DNA of 36,135 nt from Tritrichomonas foetus (GCA_001839685.1 MLAK01000670.1:1-36135), one strand, 5' to 3'; positions 9,036-19,148 are shown, numbered from the stretch's first letter. Program-made: numbers and translations. Notes: generated from the letters alone by a model not told the origin.

Positions 9036-12000
9036 TTATTGCATGTTTGGTCCTTGGCCATATGGTGGCTGTAAAAGCGGCTGGGCTGGACGTCCCATTA
9101 TTGGTCCTTGTGATTTCCTTAATGCTGCATTTCCTTGGCCAAAGCCTGCAGCAGCTTTCATTTGCTGGAAGGCTTGTTGTTGTTGCAAGTATTGCCTTTG
9201 GAGAGGCTGCATTTGGGCCTGCATTTGTTGAAGACGTTGTTGAAGCATTTGGATCTGCTGGATCTGCTGCGGCTGTTGTTGTTGGAGTTGCTGAATTTGC
9301 TGCATCACTGATCTCTGTTGGGCCTGCATCTGCTGGAGTTGCTGGTATCGCTTTTGGAGCCATTGTTGGGTAGATTGAACTTGCTGAAGTGTGGGTTTCT
9401 GAGGTTGCCTTGGCTGTTGGTTTTGCTGTGGGAGTGGTGGAGTTGTCAGTTGAGGTTGCTGTTGTACTGGAACCGTTGTTTGTGGTTGAGGTTGTGGGGG
9501 TTGAGGTTGTAATGGCTGAGACGGCAAAGGATGAAGAGAGAACACTGGTGCTGATGATTCAAGTGGCTTCAATGGCTGTAAAACAGGAGGCAAGATTGAA
9601 CCTGATTGGAGGATAGATCCAGGTTGCATGATTGATCCAGGTTGTAAAATTCCAGCTGTCTGCAAAGGTTGAAACTGTGGCTGTGGTTGAGGCTGTAGCG
9701 GGGTCAGTGATTGGGGTTGAGAGGGTTCTGATTGAAGCGGTACCAATGGTTGCGATTGTGGACCAAGTGGGTTCAACTCTTGGGCAGGTTGTGTCCTGGG
9801 TGGCTGCAGCTGTTGAAGAGGGATAGTTTCCTGTTGGATGGGCTCCAGGGGTTCAAGTGGAGTCATATCAATGGATTGAAGGAGAGAGTCAATTGGCTTC
9901 AAAGAGTGAACTTCAGTGGCAGATTCTAATGTTTGCTTTCCAATCGGTCTGGGTGGCGAAGTTTGCTGTGGTGCAAGTGGAGATAATTGCTGTTGAGACT
10001 GCTGAAGTGGCTGTTGGACGGGTGATAATGGTTGTAAAGCTACTTGTTGAGCTGGTGATGTTTGTCCAGAATTTAGATGCTGCTGAGGAACAGTTTGTTG
10101 AATTGATTCAAGAGATTCTAATGGTATGTTCACACCTATCAATTCGCATGAACTACTCGTTGTGAATGGATCAGGGGCCGTCTGTTGAGACGTTTGGAGA
10201 GGTTGAACAAGTGTTGGTGCAGTTGATTTTCTTACAACGTTCATATTAGAATCCGGAACTGGTCCAGAGATTGGAGGCTTCTGTTCAGAGAAGCTAGACG
10301 ATCTCTTCATTGGCTCATGATCTGATGGATTCTTGAAGGAATTGAAATCAATAGATTGACCAGATGGAATAACAGATGTACCAAAGTCAGGTGGAGTAAT
10401 TGGCTTGCGTAAAAGTTTCGCTTGTACTGGAGCGATTTTCGAATGTGATTCACTTTCGTTGACTTGAAAGATAGAAATCATTGATGGAATCGTTGGTGAG
10501 AAATTAATTCCATAAGCATCGGTCATATTCATATCGAAATAAGTACGAGGATACACGTCTAAGAAATCTATGTAGCTTTGGAAATCGAAATCATCACCAG
10601 TATTAACTCTACATAAATAACTCGATCTGGCACTTCTAGATGGGGCATTTCTTTTGGTTTGAATGATATTTACGAATTCTGGCCACTTTGGCTTCATTGA
10701 AAGAGCTGGTAAGCACTTTCCGAATAATTTGGCAATGTCTTTATTTGGTCGCTCAACAATCGACACACCTGCTTGAAGTAGTTCATTGTAAAAGTCGTAG
10801 AATCTTGTTTCGTTATTCAATAGGGTTTCATCACAAGAAACTTCAACAATCGAGTTATTCTGTTTGATGAAATCAACGAAGTGGTCACTATCAATATCAC
10901 TCATGTTTTGACCATCAATTGACAAGCATTTTAATGGCATGATCGTCTGCAAAACCGTCAAAAAATCGGGGAATTTTCCATGGAAGTTTCTTTCAACATC
11001 ACCCCCAACTGACAATCCCCAAAGTTTTCCTTTAGGAATAAACGAGAGAAGGTACTTTAAATCTTCAATTGTAGCTGGAATGAAAATTCGATCAATGGCA
11101 AAATATTTTATTGGATTATTTACAATGAAATAATCAACAAATTGCTTCATTGATTGATAAGCAATTTTGTTTCCACTCCAGTCGAGCTCCCTTATGCAGC
11201 TTACCGGAGCCAAGTTCGAAATTTGATCGAAAAGGTTCTTCCAGTGAATATCTGGTAAAGATATATCGGAAAGATTCAAAGAAAGTGGTGATTTGTATTG
11301 TGACAAAAGAATAAAGAGACTTTGAAGTGATGTAAAGGTGAAATTCGAATTACTGAAATCCAGTAAATGAATCTGTGCAGGAAGTTTCATGTCTGCTGGA
11401 AATGGCTGACTCATTTCTTGCATTTGAAGAACAATTTCAGACAATGTACTATGGTTTATAAACATTTGAAGATTGATCTCCATCTGTTCAGCCCAATTGG
11501 AAATCGAAATATGATTCAAGAATCGGCAATGCTTTAAAACAGATTCAATTCCAGCATTTATTTTGTCCTGTGGTAGGTTTCTTGGATCAACATGATCAAA
11601 CTCGAAGAATTCTAAAGTTCTGAAGGCCCTTGACTTCTTAATACTTGTGAAAAATGTTGTGAATGCATTTGCTGATACGTTCACTCTGTTAAAAGAGAGA
11701 CGTTGAAATTCACCAGGAAACGTGGCAAGCTCATCAGTCAAATCCATAAAAGAGTGATCAGAAATAATACAGTTTGAGAAAATTAAAGAAACCGGGAATT
11801 TTAAGTGTTTCAAAACTCTCAGCTTAAGTTGATAAGGAATGAAGACAGTATAATTCTCAAAAATGATGGTTCGTATGGAGCTTGACTTCTTTAGCAAATA
11901 ATGAGCAAGTCTACAGACAGAATAAGGAATGATCTTTTTGAAATGGACAGTCGATATATTATTGAGAAGAGTCAAGGGGATTGACAGTGCTTTCAAGCTT

Positions 12001-12584
12001 CGTGCTCCGTCAATTGATTCGTCAAAAGTAATGGTTTGATCAGACCGTGTTCCAATTCGTTTGAATAATTCGATAATTGATGGCGATATTGGATCGCCTG
12101 CTTGCACTGATAAGCAAATATATCGAAGGACTGAGATTTCTTCACCAAAATCGACTCGCGTTTGGCTTACTGTTGGGGTTTGCGGAAATCCTGTTAATTT
12201 GACTGGATGCAAATCAGGCGCCTTATAGAAGAGCTGGGCTCTACAGGCAAGTAGCTTGTGAACAGCTGAGTCTGAATGCTCGCACGTAAAATAGGTTGTG
12301 TTTGAATTTGATATGATTTCTCGTTTTTTAGGATCGACGTATTTAATTTCGACAAGATCATAAACTGAAATAAAATCGATAATTTCCGTACTACGAAGGA
12401 GCCCTTTTGGTCGAATAAAATAGATACCGGCAAGATTTATGATTATTATGCATTGGCGAGTTTTTCCTTTGTTCGTTGGGACAATACCGTTATCTGCGAA
12501 AAGAACTCGTAGAGATGGGTGTGGCATTCCAGCATCAAGATCCTTTAAAACCTGCTCTTTTATATATGATTCTGTTTGCTCCAT
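9036..12584 (-). CDS. CARMIL-like leucine-rich-repeat protein with Gln/Pro-rich tail, 1182 aa
   Basis: Residues from about 15 to 130 look like the divergent PH-type domain that opens CARMIL-family proteins. From about 180 to 640 there are irregular leucine-rich repeats, for example IHLLDFSNSNF (near 404), IRELDWSGNKI (near 462) and LKCLSIDGQNMSD (near 550). From about 750 to the end the protein is low complexity, Pro/Gln/Leu-rich, turning into near-pure Gln/Leu/Met helix and ending GQGPNMQ. CARMIL proteins regulate actin capping protein; I do not see the canonical capping-protein-interaction motif, so the same activity is not implied. Large families of such LRR proteins are usual in trichomonads. 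The ATG at 12584 is preferred over an upstream TTG at 12701 because TCACA lies 2 nt upstream of it. The CAG/CTG-rich tail produces long antisense open frames that I reject. Confidence 0.8.
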   Translation of the reverse strand: MEQTESYIKEQVLKDLDAGMPHPSLRVLFADNGIVPTNKGKTRQCIIIINLAGIYFIRPKGLLRSTEIIDFISVYDLVEIKYVDPKKREIISNSNTTYFTCEHSDSAVHKLLACRAQLFYKAPDLHPVKLTGFPQTPTVSQTRVDFGEEISVLRYICLSVQAGDPISPSIIELFKRIGTRSDQTITFDESIDGARSLKALSIPLTLLNNISTVHFKKIIPYSVCRLAHYLLKKSSSIRTIIFENYTVFIPYQLKLRVLKHLKFPVSLIFSNCIISDHSFMDLTDELATFPGEFQRLSFNRVNVSANAFTTFFTSIKKSRAFRTLEFFEFDHVDPRNLPQDKINAGIESVLKHCRFLNHISISNWAEQMEINLQMFINHSTLSEIVLQMQEMSQPFPADMKLPAQIHLLDFSNSNFTFTSLQSLFILLSQYKSPLSLNLSDISLPDIHWKNLFDQISNLAPVSCIRELDWSGNKIAYQSMKQFVDYFIVNNPIKYFAIDRIFIPATIEDLKYLLSFIPKGKLWGLSVGGDVERNFHGKFPDFLTVLQTIMPLKCLSIDGQNMSDIDSDHFVDFIKQNNSIVEVSCDETLLNNETRFYDFYNELLQAGVSIVERPNKDIAKLFGKCLPALSMKPKWPEFVNIIQTKRNAPSRSARSSYLCRVNTGDDFDFQSYIDFLDVYPRTYFDMNMTDAYGINFSPTIPSMISIFQVNESESHSKIAPVQAKLLRKPITPPDFGTSVIPSGQSIDFNSFKNPSDHEPMKRSSSFSEQKPPISGPVPDSNMNVVRKSTAPTLVQPLQTSQQTAPDPFTTSSSCELIGVNIPLESLESIQQTVPQQHLNSGQTSPAQQVALQPLSPVQQPLQQSQQQLSPLAPQQTSPPRPIGKQTLESATEVHSLKPIDSLLQSIDMTPLEPLEPIQQETIPLQQLQPPRTQPAQELNPLGPQSQPLVPLQSEPSQPQSLTPLQPQPQPQFQPLQTAGILQPGSIMQPGSILQSGSILPPVLQPLKPLESSAPVFSLHPLPSQPLQPQPPQPQPQTTVPVQQQPQLTTPPLPQQNQQPRQPQKPTLQQVQSTQQWLQKRYQQLQQMQAQQRSVMQQIQQLQQQQPQQIQQIQMLQQRLQQMQAQMQPLQRQYLQQQQAFQQMKAAAGFGQGNAALRKSQGPIMGRPAQPLLQPPYGQGPNMQ

Positions 12585-12586
12585 GA

Positions 12587-12591
12587 TGTGA
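12587..12591 (-). promoter_or_regulatory. Initiator TCACA ahead of the LRR gene
   Basis: The minus strand reads TCACA then TC then ATG. The presumed +1 A would leave a leader of only about 5 nt, shorter than for the other genes here. Confidence 0.4.
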
Positions 12592-14073
12592 TTGTTTTTT
12601 CTATTTCTCAGTAACATTCCACTTTTTGATAATATTTGAATTCCGAATTTTCTATGAATTTTGAAATACATTTTTTGAACTTTGTTTGTAAATCCATTCA
12701 ACTTTTTTACATCACACTTTTTGCATATAAACCAATAATTATTTAAATATATAATTGGTCAATGAGAAATATAAATTATATAATAATCGTTTTTTCGAAA
12801 AACACGAATATAATGCTCTCAATTTTGAAAGAAATTCTTTCAAAGAAGTCAAATATGAGTGAATTATTAAACTGAAAGAATAAGTCACAATCTTAAATTA
12901 TTCTGTGATAGAAGAAAGATGAGAATTCTGAAATTATATGAGAACTTTTTGATAATTGAATCTGTATTCGAGATTTGAATTCTCAATTAATTGCGGAAAT
13001 AACTTTTTGATAGTTGATTCATTTTTGTCAGTTATTTCGTATCGTTTTTATTATAAAGTGCTTTTATCTGACAAAATATTTGATAAACAGTCTTTCATGG
13101 TGTTTTTTGCATAAAAATAACTATATTCAAACAGAATAAATCATAATTTATTCTGAAGCCCTATTTTGTAAATCGGAATCCAATTGAGTGTCTTGTTTTT
13201 TTGCCTTCATGGAATAAATGTTAATTAATTAATTCATTTTTTCGAATGCTGAGTGCAATAAATGATTTTATAAGACCTATTTGTGATCATATCGAAATCA
13301 AGTGTCGAATCCCGTAGTTTGATTCACAAAAAGAAGGAAAACAGCAAAAATTTTCAATGCCACTGAATCTTTGGGAAATATTTCCAAATAGTATTTGTCG
13401 GAAATACAAAATGGCAAATTTTGGCGAAGCTTATGTGTAAATCTAAAAACTTTTTCTAAGAGGCCCGGACTTTTTGATAAAATTGAGATGAAATTCACAA
13501 TTGAACATGAAACTTTTTGATAAAATACCTCGAAAAGAATCTGAATCACACCAAGATCATTTTTTCAAATCATTTTTTTATGAGCAATACTCATATTGCA
13601 ACCGAACTATATCATCATTTTCGATGTTCATCAACTTCATTTCTTATCACTCATATTTATCACCACTTAATAAGCATTGGACAAGGCTTACTCATGACCT
13701 ATCAATAATATTTCTAGAAGTACTTTTATTTTTCTCAAATTTTGATAATGATAGGTGATAAATGAGGGATCAGATTTAATTCTAAATTCAAACTTCTAAT
13801 TGAATCTGATAATCATATGTTGATAATGATTAAAGGAACTGTACACAATTTTTGCTCCTTCATTCTTAAAAATAATACAGATATTGGTCTCAGATTATCA
13901 TGGCCAGAGAACGAAGCCTCAACAAAAAATATTCTTTTTTAAATTAAAGGATATCATTTATATAAATACCACTTGAGTGAGTGATCACTCTCCTATCATT
14001 TCTTTTCACATAAAGTGAATTGACAAATTTGTTGACAAATCAAATTCAATAATAATAATAAACGTAAAATACC
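12592..14073. other. Long intergenic region with dispersed AACTTTTTGATA repeats
   Basis: About 1.5 kb without a gene I can support. The sequence ACTTTTTGATA recurs at 12621, 12944, 13002, 13469 and 13512; two copies extend to AACTTTTTGATA(A/G)TTGA. TTGGTCA is present at 12755-12761. Near the right end, TCATT (13996-14000) and TCACA (14006-14010) are possible initiators for the gene starting at 14074, although 64-74 nt from its ATG. Confidence 0.45.
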
Positions 14074-17000
14074 ATGAAAATGTCAGGCACCGCTCGCCTG
14101 AAAGAAATACCAACTACGAACGTATATCATCACAACCAATCTGTAAGTGAAGATAATTCGGCAAATAGAACGATTTTTTTTCAAGAAAAATGGAAAAAGC
14201 TATCTCATATTTTAGTGCATTCGCATATGACAATTTCTCTACTCCAAATGTGCCGCCTATTCCGGAAAAAAAAGCGAGAAAGTTTTCGACAAAAGTGGAA
14301 TCAAATTGCCCATCGAATAATTAGTCAAAATCATCAAAAAAAATTAATGACGGAACTTAGAAAGATTAAAAAGAAAAACGATAGCAATAGAAATACTTCT
14401 TTTTCGAGATGGAAACGCAAAAATGACGCCGGAGAGAAATTTGTACAAATTCTGCCAAAGACCGAAATTCGGCATATTTCTAGATTTCGTAATCAATCTA
14501 AGACTCCAACAAGAATAAACAACATTCTAAATCAACAAAATGTTTTAGCAAATACTGCTACTAAACTTCAAGTTCCAATGACAGAAATTTATTTCCGTGG
14601 AAGATGGTCTACAATTAAAAGAAAATTATTAGTAAGAAAATTGCGCAACGAAATTTCAAAACACCACCAAATCTATCGACATAAGCAATTATGGATTAAA
14701 TTCCAAAAACGTTTAACAAATAAAAATTTTAAAGTAATTGCTAATAAGATGAAAAAAGCCATTTTTAATGAAATAGTGAATCTAGTTCGTACACTTCTCA
14801 TACAAAATCATTTATCACCAACAAGTCAAGTGAATATTTCTATCTGCTATCAAACTTTGAATGACTTTTCAATATTTAGAGCATTATCATCATTCACAAA
14901 ACAACTGGTTTTCAAGAATAACAAGCCAAAAAGCATAAAACTTGATCAACTCGATTTCTCCCAAATAAAAACTATTAATAAGGATCGAATGAAAAGAATT
15001 ATTCTTTATATGATTGAGAATACTCTATTTCCATATATGAATTCAGATATTGACAATGACACATCACTTCTTATTGTAAATAATTATGATTTGAATGACA
15101 TGTTTTACACTTTACCAGAAAAAAGTATTTCTTCTTTAAATAGTATGTCACCAAAAGATACACGGCTTTACGTTAATGACCAATTTGTTTACGATATTGT
15201 TGATAAAATCTTTTATAAAATGAAATTTCCTATATGTTTAAATGATGTTAATCCAGAATCACTTGTATCAATCGCCAATGCAATTGATTTTTCTCCTGCA
15301 ATTCCAAGTTTGAAATCAACTAATTTTGATTCTCTATTTCTTCTTCAACAACATGATGATAAATACTATACACCTTGGTCAAGTGCATATAAAATTATTG
15401 ATTCTTTAATGTGCAAAACACCACTCCCACTCCAAAGAAACAATGTTACAAGTGCAACTTGTAAAGAAATTGTGCGTGAGGATCAATTTGAAGAAATTGA
15501 TATATTTTCTATCATGCCAGTACATCCTCTTTTACAATATGCACCTAGTGACGATAAAACATTTTCATTATATTCAATAGCTGATTCTATTACAGAAGTA
15601 ATCATGAATGAAAATGAAATTCCAATTATCCCCAATATTCCCAGCGAAAACACCATTAATGAAATTATTGATGATATTGATTTTGAAAAAACCGAAGAGT
15701 TTTCCATTCTTAACACAGAAAAACTTCAAATTATAACTTCAATAGATATGAAGAAATATGTCAATCAACGAATTATTGATGAGATTACTCAAAATATTTT
15801 TGATATAATTGAATTTCCAATTGTTCCAAATACCTTTGATGATGAAATTATTAATAGAATACTTCAAATTCCAATTGATGATTCTCTTCTCAAAATCAAA
15901 TTTAATCCACCCGATTCTATTATAAATTACCGTGTCATTGATACCCAATTATATGTAAATGATTTAATTGCGGAATCAATTGTCAATGATGTTTATACAG
16001 AAACAGATATTCCATTAATTCCAAACATAGCAACAGATAAAACATTTAATGAAATCATTGAAGATGATTTTAAAGATATCACTTCATTTTATTCTATATT
16101 AGATTATTCCAAACTTGACCAAATTAATCCATACGAAAGAAGAATTAGAATTGATAAAGATTTAGCAAAATCCAAAACCAAATATCTCCTTTCAAAAATA
16201 TTGAATGACTGCCCAATTGTTCCTAATATTGTTGATAATGAAGCTTCACTGAAGATAGCTGAAGTACAGGAATTATTTGGTGCGTTTTCTTTTCTTGACA
16301 AAATTAACACAAACCACCTTAATACAATGAGTTGTATTGATATGCAAAAATATATCAATAGTTATATTATTGAAGGAGTAATTTCAGACTTGATGTGCGA
16401 AATTAAGATGCCTCTTTGTGCCAATGATGTTACTGAACAAGATGTGTTAGACATCACTCAACTACCTATAAATGATTCGTTGAATGCTCTTCCACTTAAT
16501 TTCTCATTGAAGATTAGCCATTATACTGCAATTGACATGCAATATTATGTTAATATTAATATCATTGAATCTGTAATGGAGGATTTATATATCGCGACTG
16601 AACTCCCAATCATTTCGAATGAAATTTCTGAATCAGATATTGATGAAATTCTTATGAATGAAAGATATGAAGATGAAACAAACAAATTCAGTTATTTAGA
16701 TTTAGATGCTTTACTTCGTTTGAATCCATTTGAAAGAAGAATTGACTTTAATTTCCCAATAAATGAAGAAATAATTTTCAATGATATAGAAATTCCAATA
16801 GTAAGTAATGATGTTTCAATTCGAGCAAGAGATCAAATTGTTAAAGCATTTAGTAACGTTGAATTCTACGATTACAATATTACAGGATTAGATTTCCTGA
16901 TGAGATATGAAGCCCCACCAGAAATCCTCTTTAATCTTGATGAATTTATTGAGAAATTGGAGTACAAGATGTTATATAATGAAATGTTCAATGAATTGCC

Positions 17001-17727
17001 ACTTATTGTTGATTGCCTAATTCCTGAAGATATCACTGATTCTATTCTTTCAATATTAATTAACGAACAGGCTGTATTGAAAGGAATATTAAATTATAAA
17101 GCTCCCCTTACACTACTATCATCAGTATGTGTTACAGATATCCCTTTAATTTTATCACCTGATGATGTTGTAGACAATATCCTTTGGAATAGTATTTTGA
17201 CAGATATTCCTTTAGACAGAACAAATTCTCCTAATCTTAAAGTACCTGGATTTATGGATGATGTTGAAGAAATTGTTCTCACAAAATTCAATGACAAAAA
17301 TCTAAATGAAAATGATTTGTTTGAGTCATCTGATAATGATTTACTTAGTAGCGACTCAAGTGATGGAGTGCCAGAGTCTGTTTCTAATAATGAAATCTCT
17401 ATCCAGAATTCAACACAACTAGCACAAATTGTACGCAATAAAAATGACAATATAAAATCTGCTCAAAATGATTTAAATGATCCATTATCAAGTGATACTT
17501 TTAAGGAAAATTCGTTGCATTCGATAAAGTTTGAAAAAGATGTAACCATCAATGAGTCTCATAATAATCAATATGAAGAAGAGGAAGAAGAAGAGGAATT
17601 AAATGAAAGTATTCAAGAACACTTCATACCAAAACCCAAAAAAGATGAATTTGATGATAATTCGCTATTTCTTTCATCAGAAGTATCAGATATCCCTTAT
17701 GAAAGAGGAGATGACATTATTCAATAG
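14074..17727 (+). CDS. Novel tandem-repeat protein with Trp-motif basic N-terminus, 1217 aa
   Basis: I do not recognise this protein. Residues 1-230 are basic, with aromatic pairs FQEKW (36-40), FRQKW (71-75), F110/W113 and FRGRW (174-178), each followed by hydrophobic-basic helix; they faintly recall Sfi1-type centrin-binding repeats. From about 320 to 1024 there is a regular repeat marked by a Pro in motifs such as FPIVPN, IPLIPN, MPLCAN. The prolines are residues 320, 386, 450, 517, 582, 647, 714, 780, 845, 908, 976 and 1024, so nearly all spacings are 63-68. Every third unit matches best, giving a super-period of 194-198. The last 170 residues are acidic, Ser/Asn/Glu-rich with an eight-Glu run. 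There is no signal peptide, membrane segment or catalytic motif. A large elongated scaffold is a reasonable inference. ATG at 14074 is used; codon 3 is a second ATG. Confidence 0.85.
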   Translation: MKMSGTARLKEIPTTNVYHHNQSVSEDNSANRTIFFQEKWKKLSHILVHSHMTISLLQMCRLFRKKKRESFRQKWNQIAHRIISQNHQKKLMTELRKIKKKNDSNRNTSFSRWKRKNDAGEKFVQILPKTEIRHISRFRNQSKTPTRINNILNQQNVLANTATKLQVPMTEIYFRGRWSTIKRKLLVRKLRNEISKHHQIYRHKQLWIKFQKRLTNKNFKVIANKMKKAIFNEIVNLVRTLLIQNHLSPTSQVNISICYQTLNDFSIFRALSSFTKQLVFKNNKPKSIKLDQLDFSQIKTINKDRMKRIILYMIENTLFPYMNSDIDNDTSLLIVNNYDLNDMFYTLPEKSISSLNSMSPKDTRLYVNDQFVYDIVDKIFYKMKFPICLNDVNPESLVSIANAIDFSPAIPSLKSTNFDSLFLLQQHDDKYYTPWSSAYKIIDSLMCKTPLPLQRNNVTSATCKEIVREDQFEEIDIFSIMPVHPLLQYAPSDDKTFSLYSIADSITEVIMNENEIPIIPNIPSENTINEIIDDIDFEKTEEFSILNTEKLQIITSIDMKKYVNQRIIDEITQNIFDIIEFPIVPNTFDDEIINRILQIPIDDSLLKIKFNPPDSIINYRVIDTQLYVNDLIAESIVNDVYTETDIPLIPNIATDKTFNEIIEDDFKDITSFYSILDYSKLDQINPYERRIRIDKDLAKSKTKYLLSKILNDCPIVPNIVDNEASLKIAEVQELFGAFSFLDKINTNHLNTMSCIDMQKYINSYIIEGVISDLMCEIKMPLCANDVTEQDVLDITQLPINDSLNALPLNFSLKISHYTAIDMQYYVNINIIESVMEDLYIATELPIISNEISESDIDEILMNERYEDETNKFSYLDLDALLRLNPFERRIDFNFPINEEIIFNDIEIPIVSNDVSIRARDQIVKAFSNVEFYDYNITGLDFLMRYEAPPEILFNLDEFIEKLEYKMLYNEMFNELPLIVDCLIPEDITDSILSILINEQAVLKGILNYKAPLTLLSSVCVTDIPLILSPDDVVDNILWNSILTDIPLDRTNSPNLKVPGFMDDVEEIVLTKFNDKNLNENDLFESSDNDLLSSDSSDGVPESVSNNEISIQNSTQLAQIVRNKNDNIKSAQNDLNDPLSSDTFKENSLHSIKFEKDVTINESHNNQYEEEEEEEELNESIQEHFIPKPKKDEFDDNSLFLSSEVSDIPYERGDDIIQ
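15031..17143 (+). repeat. Protein-level nested tandem repeat (66 aa unit, about 197 aa super-unit)
   Basis: Three unit types follow in fixed order. Type C (Pro320, 517, 714, 908) leads into a segment such as SIDMKKYVN or SCIDMQKYIN before the next proline. Type A (Pro386, 582, 780, 976) is followed by a block like ILQIPIDDSL or ITQLPINDSL. Type B (Pro450, 647, 845) is followed by a segment ending NPYERRI or NPFERRI in the two later copies. The nucleotide sequence is well diverged, so this is an old repeat visible mainly in the protein. The last proline, 48 residues after the previous one, is out of register. Confidence 0.8.
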
Positions 17728-18005
17728 TTATATTTTTGATTCACAAATGGGACTCGAAACGACTTTCGTAAGTGTTTCTTAAATAAAAACTTGTTTGTAG
17801 TTAAAAAATTTCCTTGATCTTTCTTTTTTTGAAAATTTTATTCTCATAATCAAACATACAATTGTAATCTAGAGAACTCAATAGGCTATTGATGGAATAT
17901 ATTTAATGTTTGATTCAGACAACATTCTCGCATTAGGAATGATATACAACAACAAAAAGTAATCAAGGTCAATTTTTGTCCGTTATATGGTAAATTAATT
18001 ACTTT

Positions 18006-19148
18006 ATGTCTCTTCCAGCTGTTACATTAACACAAAATGTTAATCATGCTAAAACTGGCCCCAAATCAAAGCATCTTCAAAATATAATTCAACAAAAAAA
18101 GCAGAAACCAAAAAAAATTAAAATCACTTTTTCAGATGATGAATCAGATCATGAATTACCTATTCCACTTATTCCAAGAGAATCAGATTCTTTATCTTCT
18201 GACGAAGGAGAAGATTTAAACAAAGAAAATGAAAAACTAACTGAAAAAAGAAGACCAATTCCAAGACACATCTCAAAATCAATGAAAACTGCTAAAAAGA
18301 GTCCAAAAATCGATGCATTAAAAACAACTCCAAAGTATAACCCTAGACCACCTAATTGCCCTAAATCACCAATACAGTTAGATAAAATCACACCAAAAAA
18401 TGGGGAATTAAAAAATGAGGAATCTAAAAATGAGGAATTTAATAATTTATATAACAGCGATAATAATTCATCGAAAAATAAATCAATTTTAGATCAAAAT
18501 GAAAATGGCACATCAGTTAGTCAGGCAAAAAAGAAAATAATTCGAAATAGATCAAATAATAATGTGGCTTCATTATTAAAAGATATCGATGTTTCAAAAT
18601 TGCCGAAAAAACGATTCACTTTCATGAAGCAAATATTGAGCACGTTTAATAAAAACAAATTTAGTCTAACTATGTCAAGAGAAGAAGGCGAACCATTTTC
18701 TACAATTGTTGACTTGAGAGAACAAACACTTGAATTTACTCATGAAAGTAACTACATAATAACACTTAATAAAGAAAAGAATGAATTTATTTTAAAGAAA
18801 AACAACTCCAAATGTGATGACCTTTGTTCAATTAAATATCAAATAGAAAAAGAGCCAGTTAAACATAAAAAGTGTATGATTACCTTCTTGTTTGATATTA
18901 TTGGTATTTCAAGCCCATTACAAAATATTCCACCTAAAATCAAAGATGGAAAGATATGTTTGGATTTTAATGATGAAAATGTTATTCCAAGTGTAAAAAA
19001 TATGATTTTCCAAGATTCATGTCAAAATGAATTAATCACAATTGTACGAACATCAAAAACAACACTAAGTATCACATCAATACCGATAATTCCAGATGAA
19101 ATTATTTTTTTCATTGGATTTTCATCGTTTGCTGATCATACATCATAA
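18006..19148 (+). CDS. Tubby-like protein, 380 aa
   Basis: The first 200 residues are disordered and highly basic/Ser/Pro/Asn-rich, with acidic clusters (SDDESDHE, SDEGED). From about 203 to the C-terminus there is a divergent tubby-type beta barrel. CSIKYQIEKEPVKHKKCMITFLF (residues 274-296) lines up with the tubby segment that ends in RKMTVV. PSVKNMIF (328-335) matches the SVKNFQ block, and the ending FIGFSSFADHTS corresponds to ALSSFDSKLACE. Tubby domains bind phosphoinositides, typically PI(4,5)P2, at the plasma membrane, and some release to the nucleus. The phosphoinositide-contacting residues cannot be judged by eye in so divergent a copy. The start is the first ATG after an in-frame-stop-rich region, and no close initiator is seen. 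Trichomonads carry several such proteins. Confidence 0.65.
   Translation: MSLPAVTLTQNVNHAKTGPKSKHLQNIIQQKKQKPKKIKITFSDDESDHELPIPLIPRESDSLSSDEGEDLNKENEKLTEKRRPIPRHISKSMKTAKKSPKIDALKTTPKYNPRPPNCPKSPIQLDKITPKNGELKNEESKNEEFNNLYNSDNNSSKNKSILDQNENGTSVSQAKKKIIRNRSNNNVASLLKDIDVSKLPKKRFTFMKQILSTFNKNKFSLTMSREEGEPFSTIVDLREQTLEFTHESNYIITLNKEKNEFILKKNNSKCDDLCSIKYQIEKEPVKHKKCMITFLFDIIGISSPLQNIPPKIKDGKICLDFNDENVIPSVKNMIFQDSCQNELITIVRTSKTTLSITSIPIIPDEIIFFIGFSSFADHTS

Noticed and set aside
9022..10165. Several plus-strand frames opposite the LRR gene tail
   Set aside because: They are antisense shadows of CAG/CAA-rich coding sequence, yielding Val/Leu/Ala-rich strings.
13298..13758. Short reading frames of 63-85 codons on both strands
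   Set aside because: They overlap each other, contain dispersed ACTTTTTGATA repeats, and show no protein-like composition; one depends on a TTG start.
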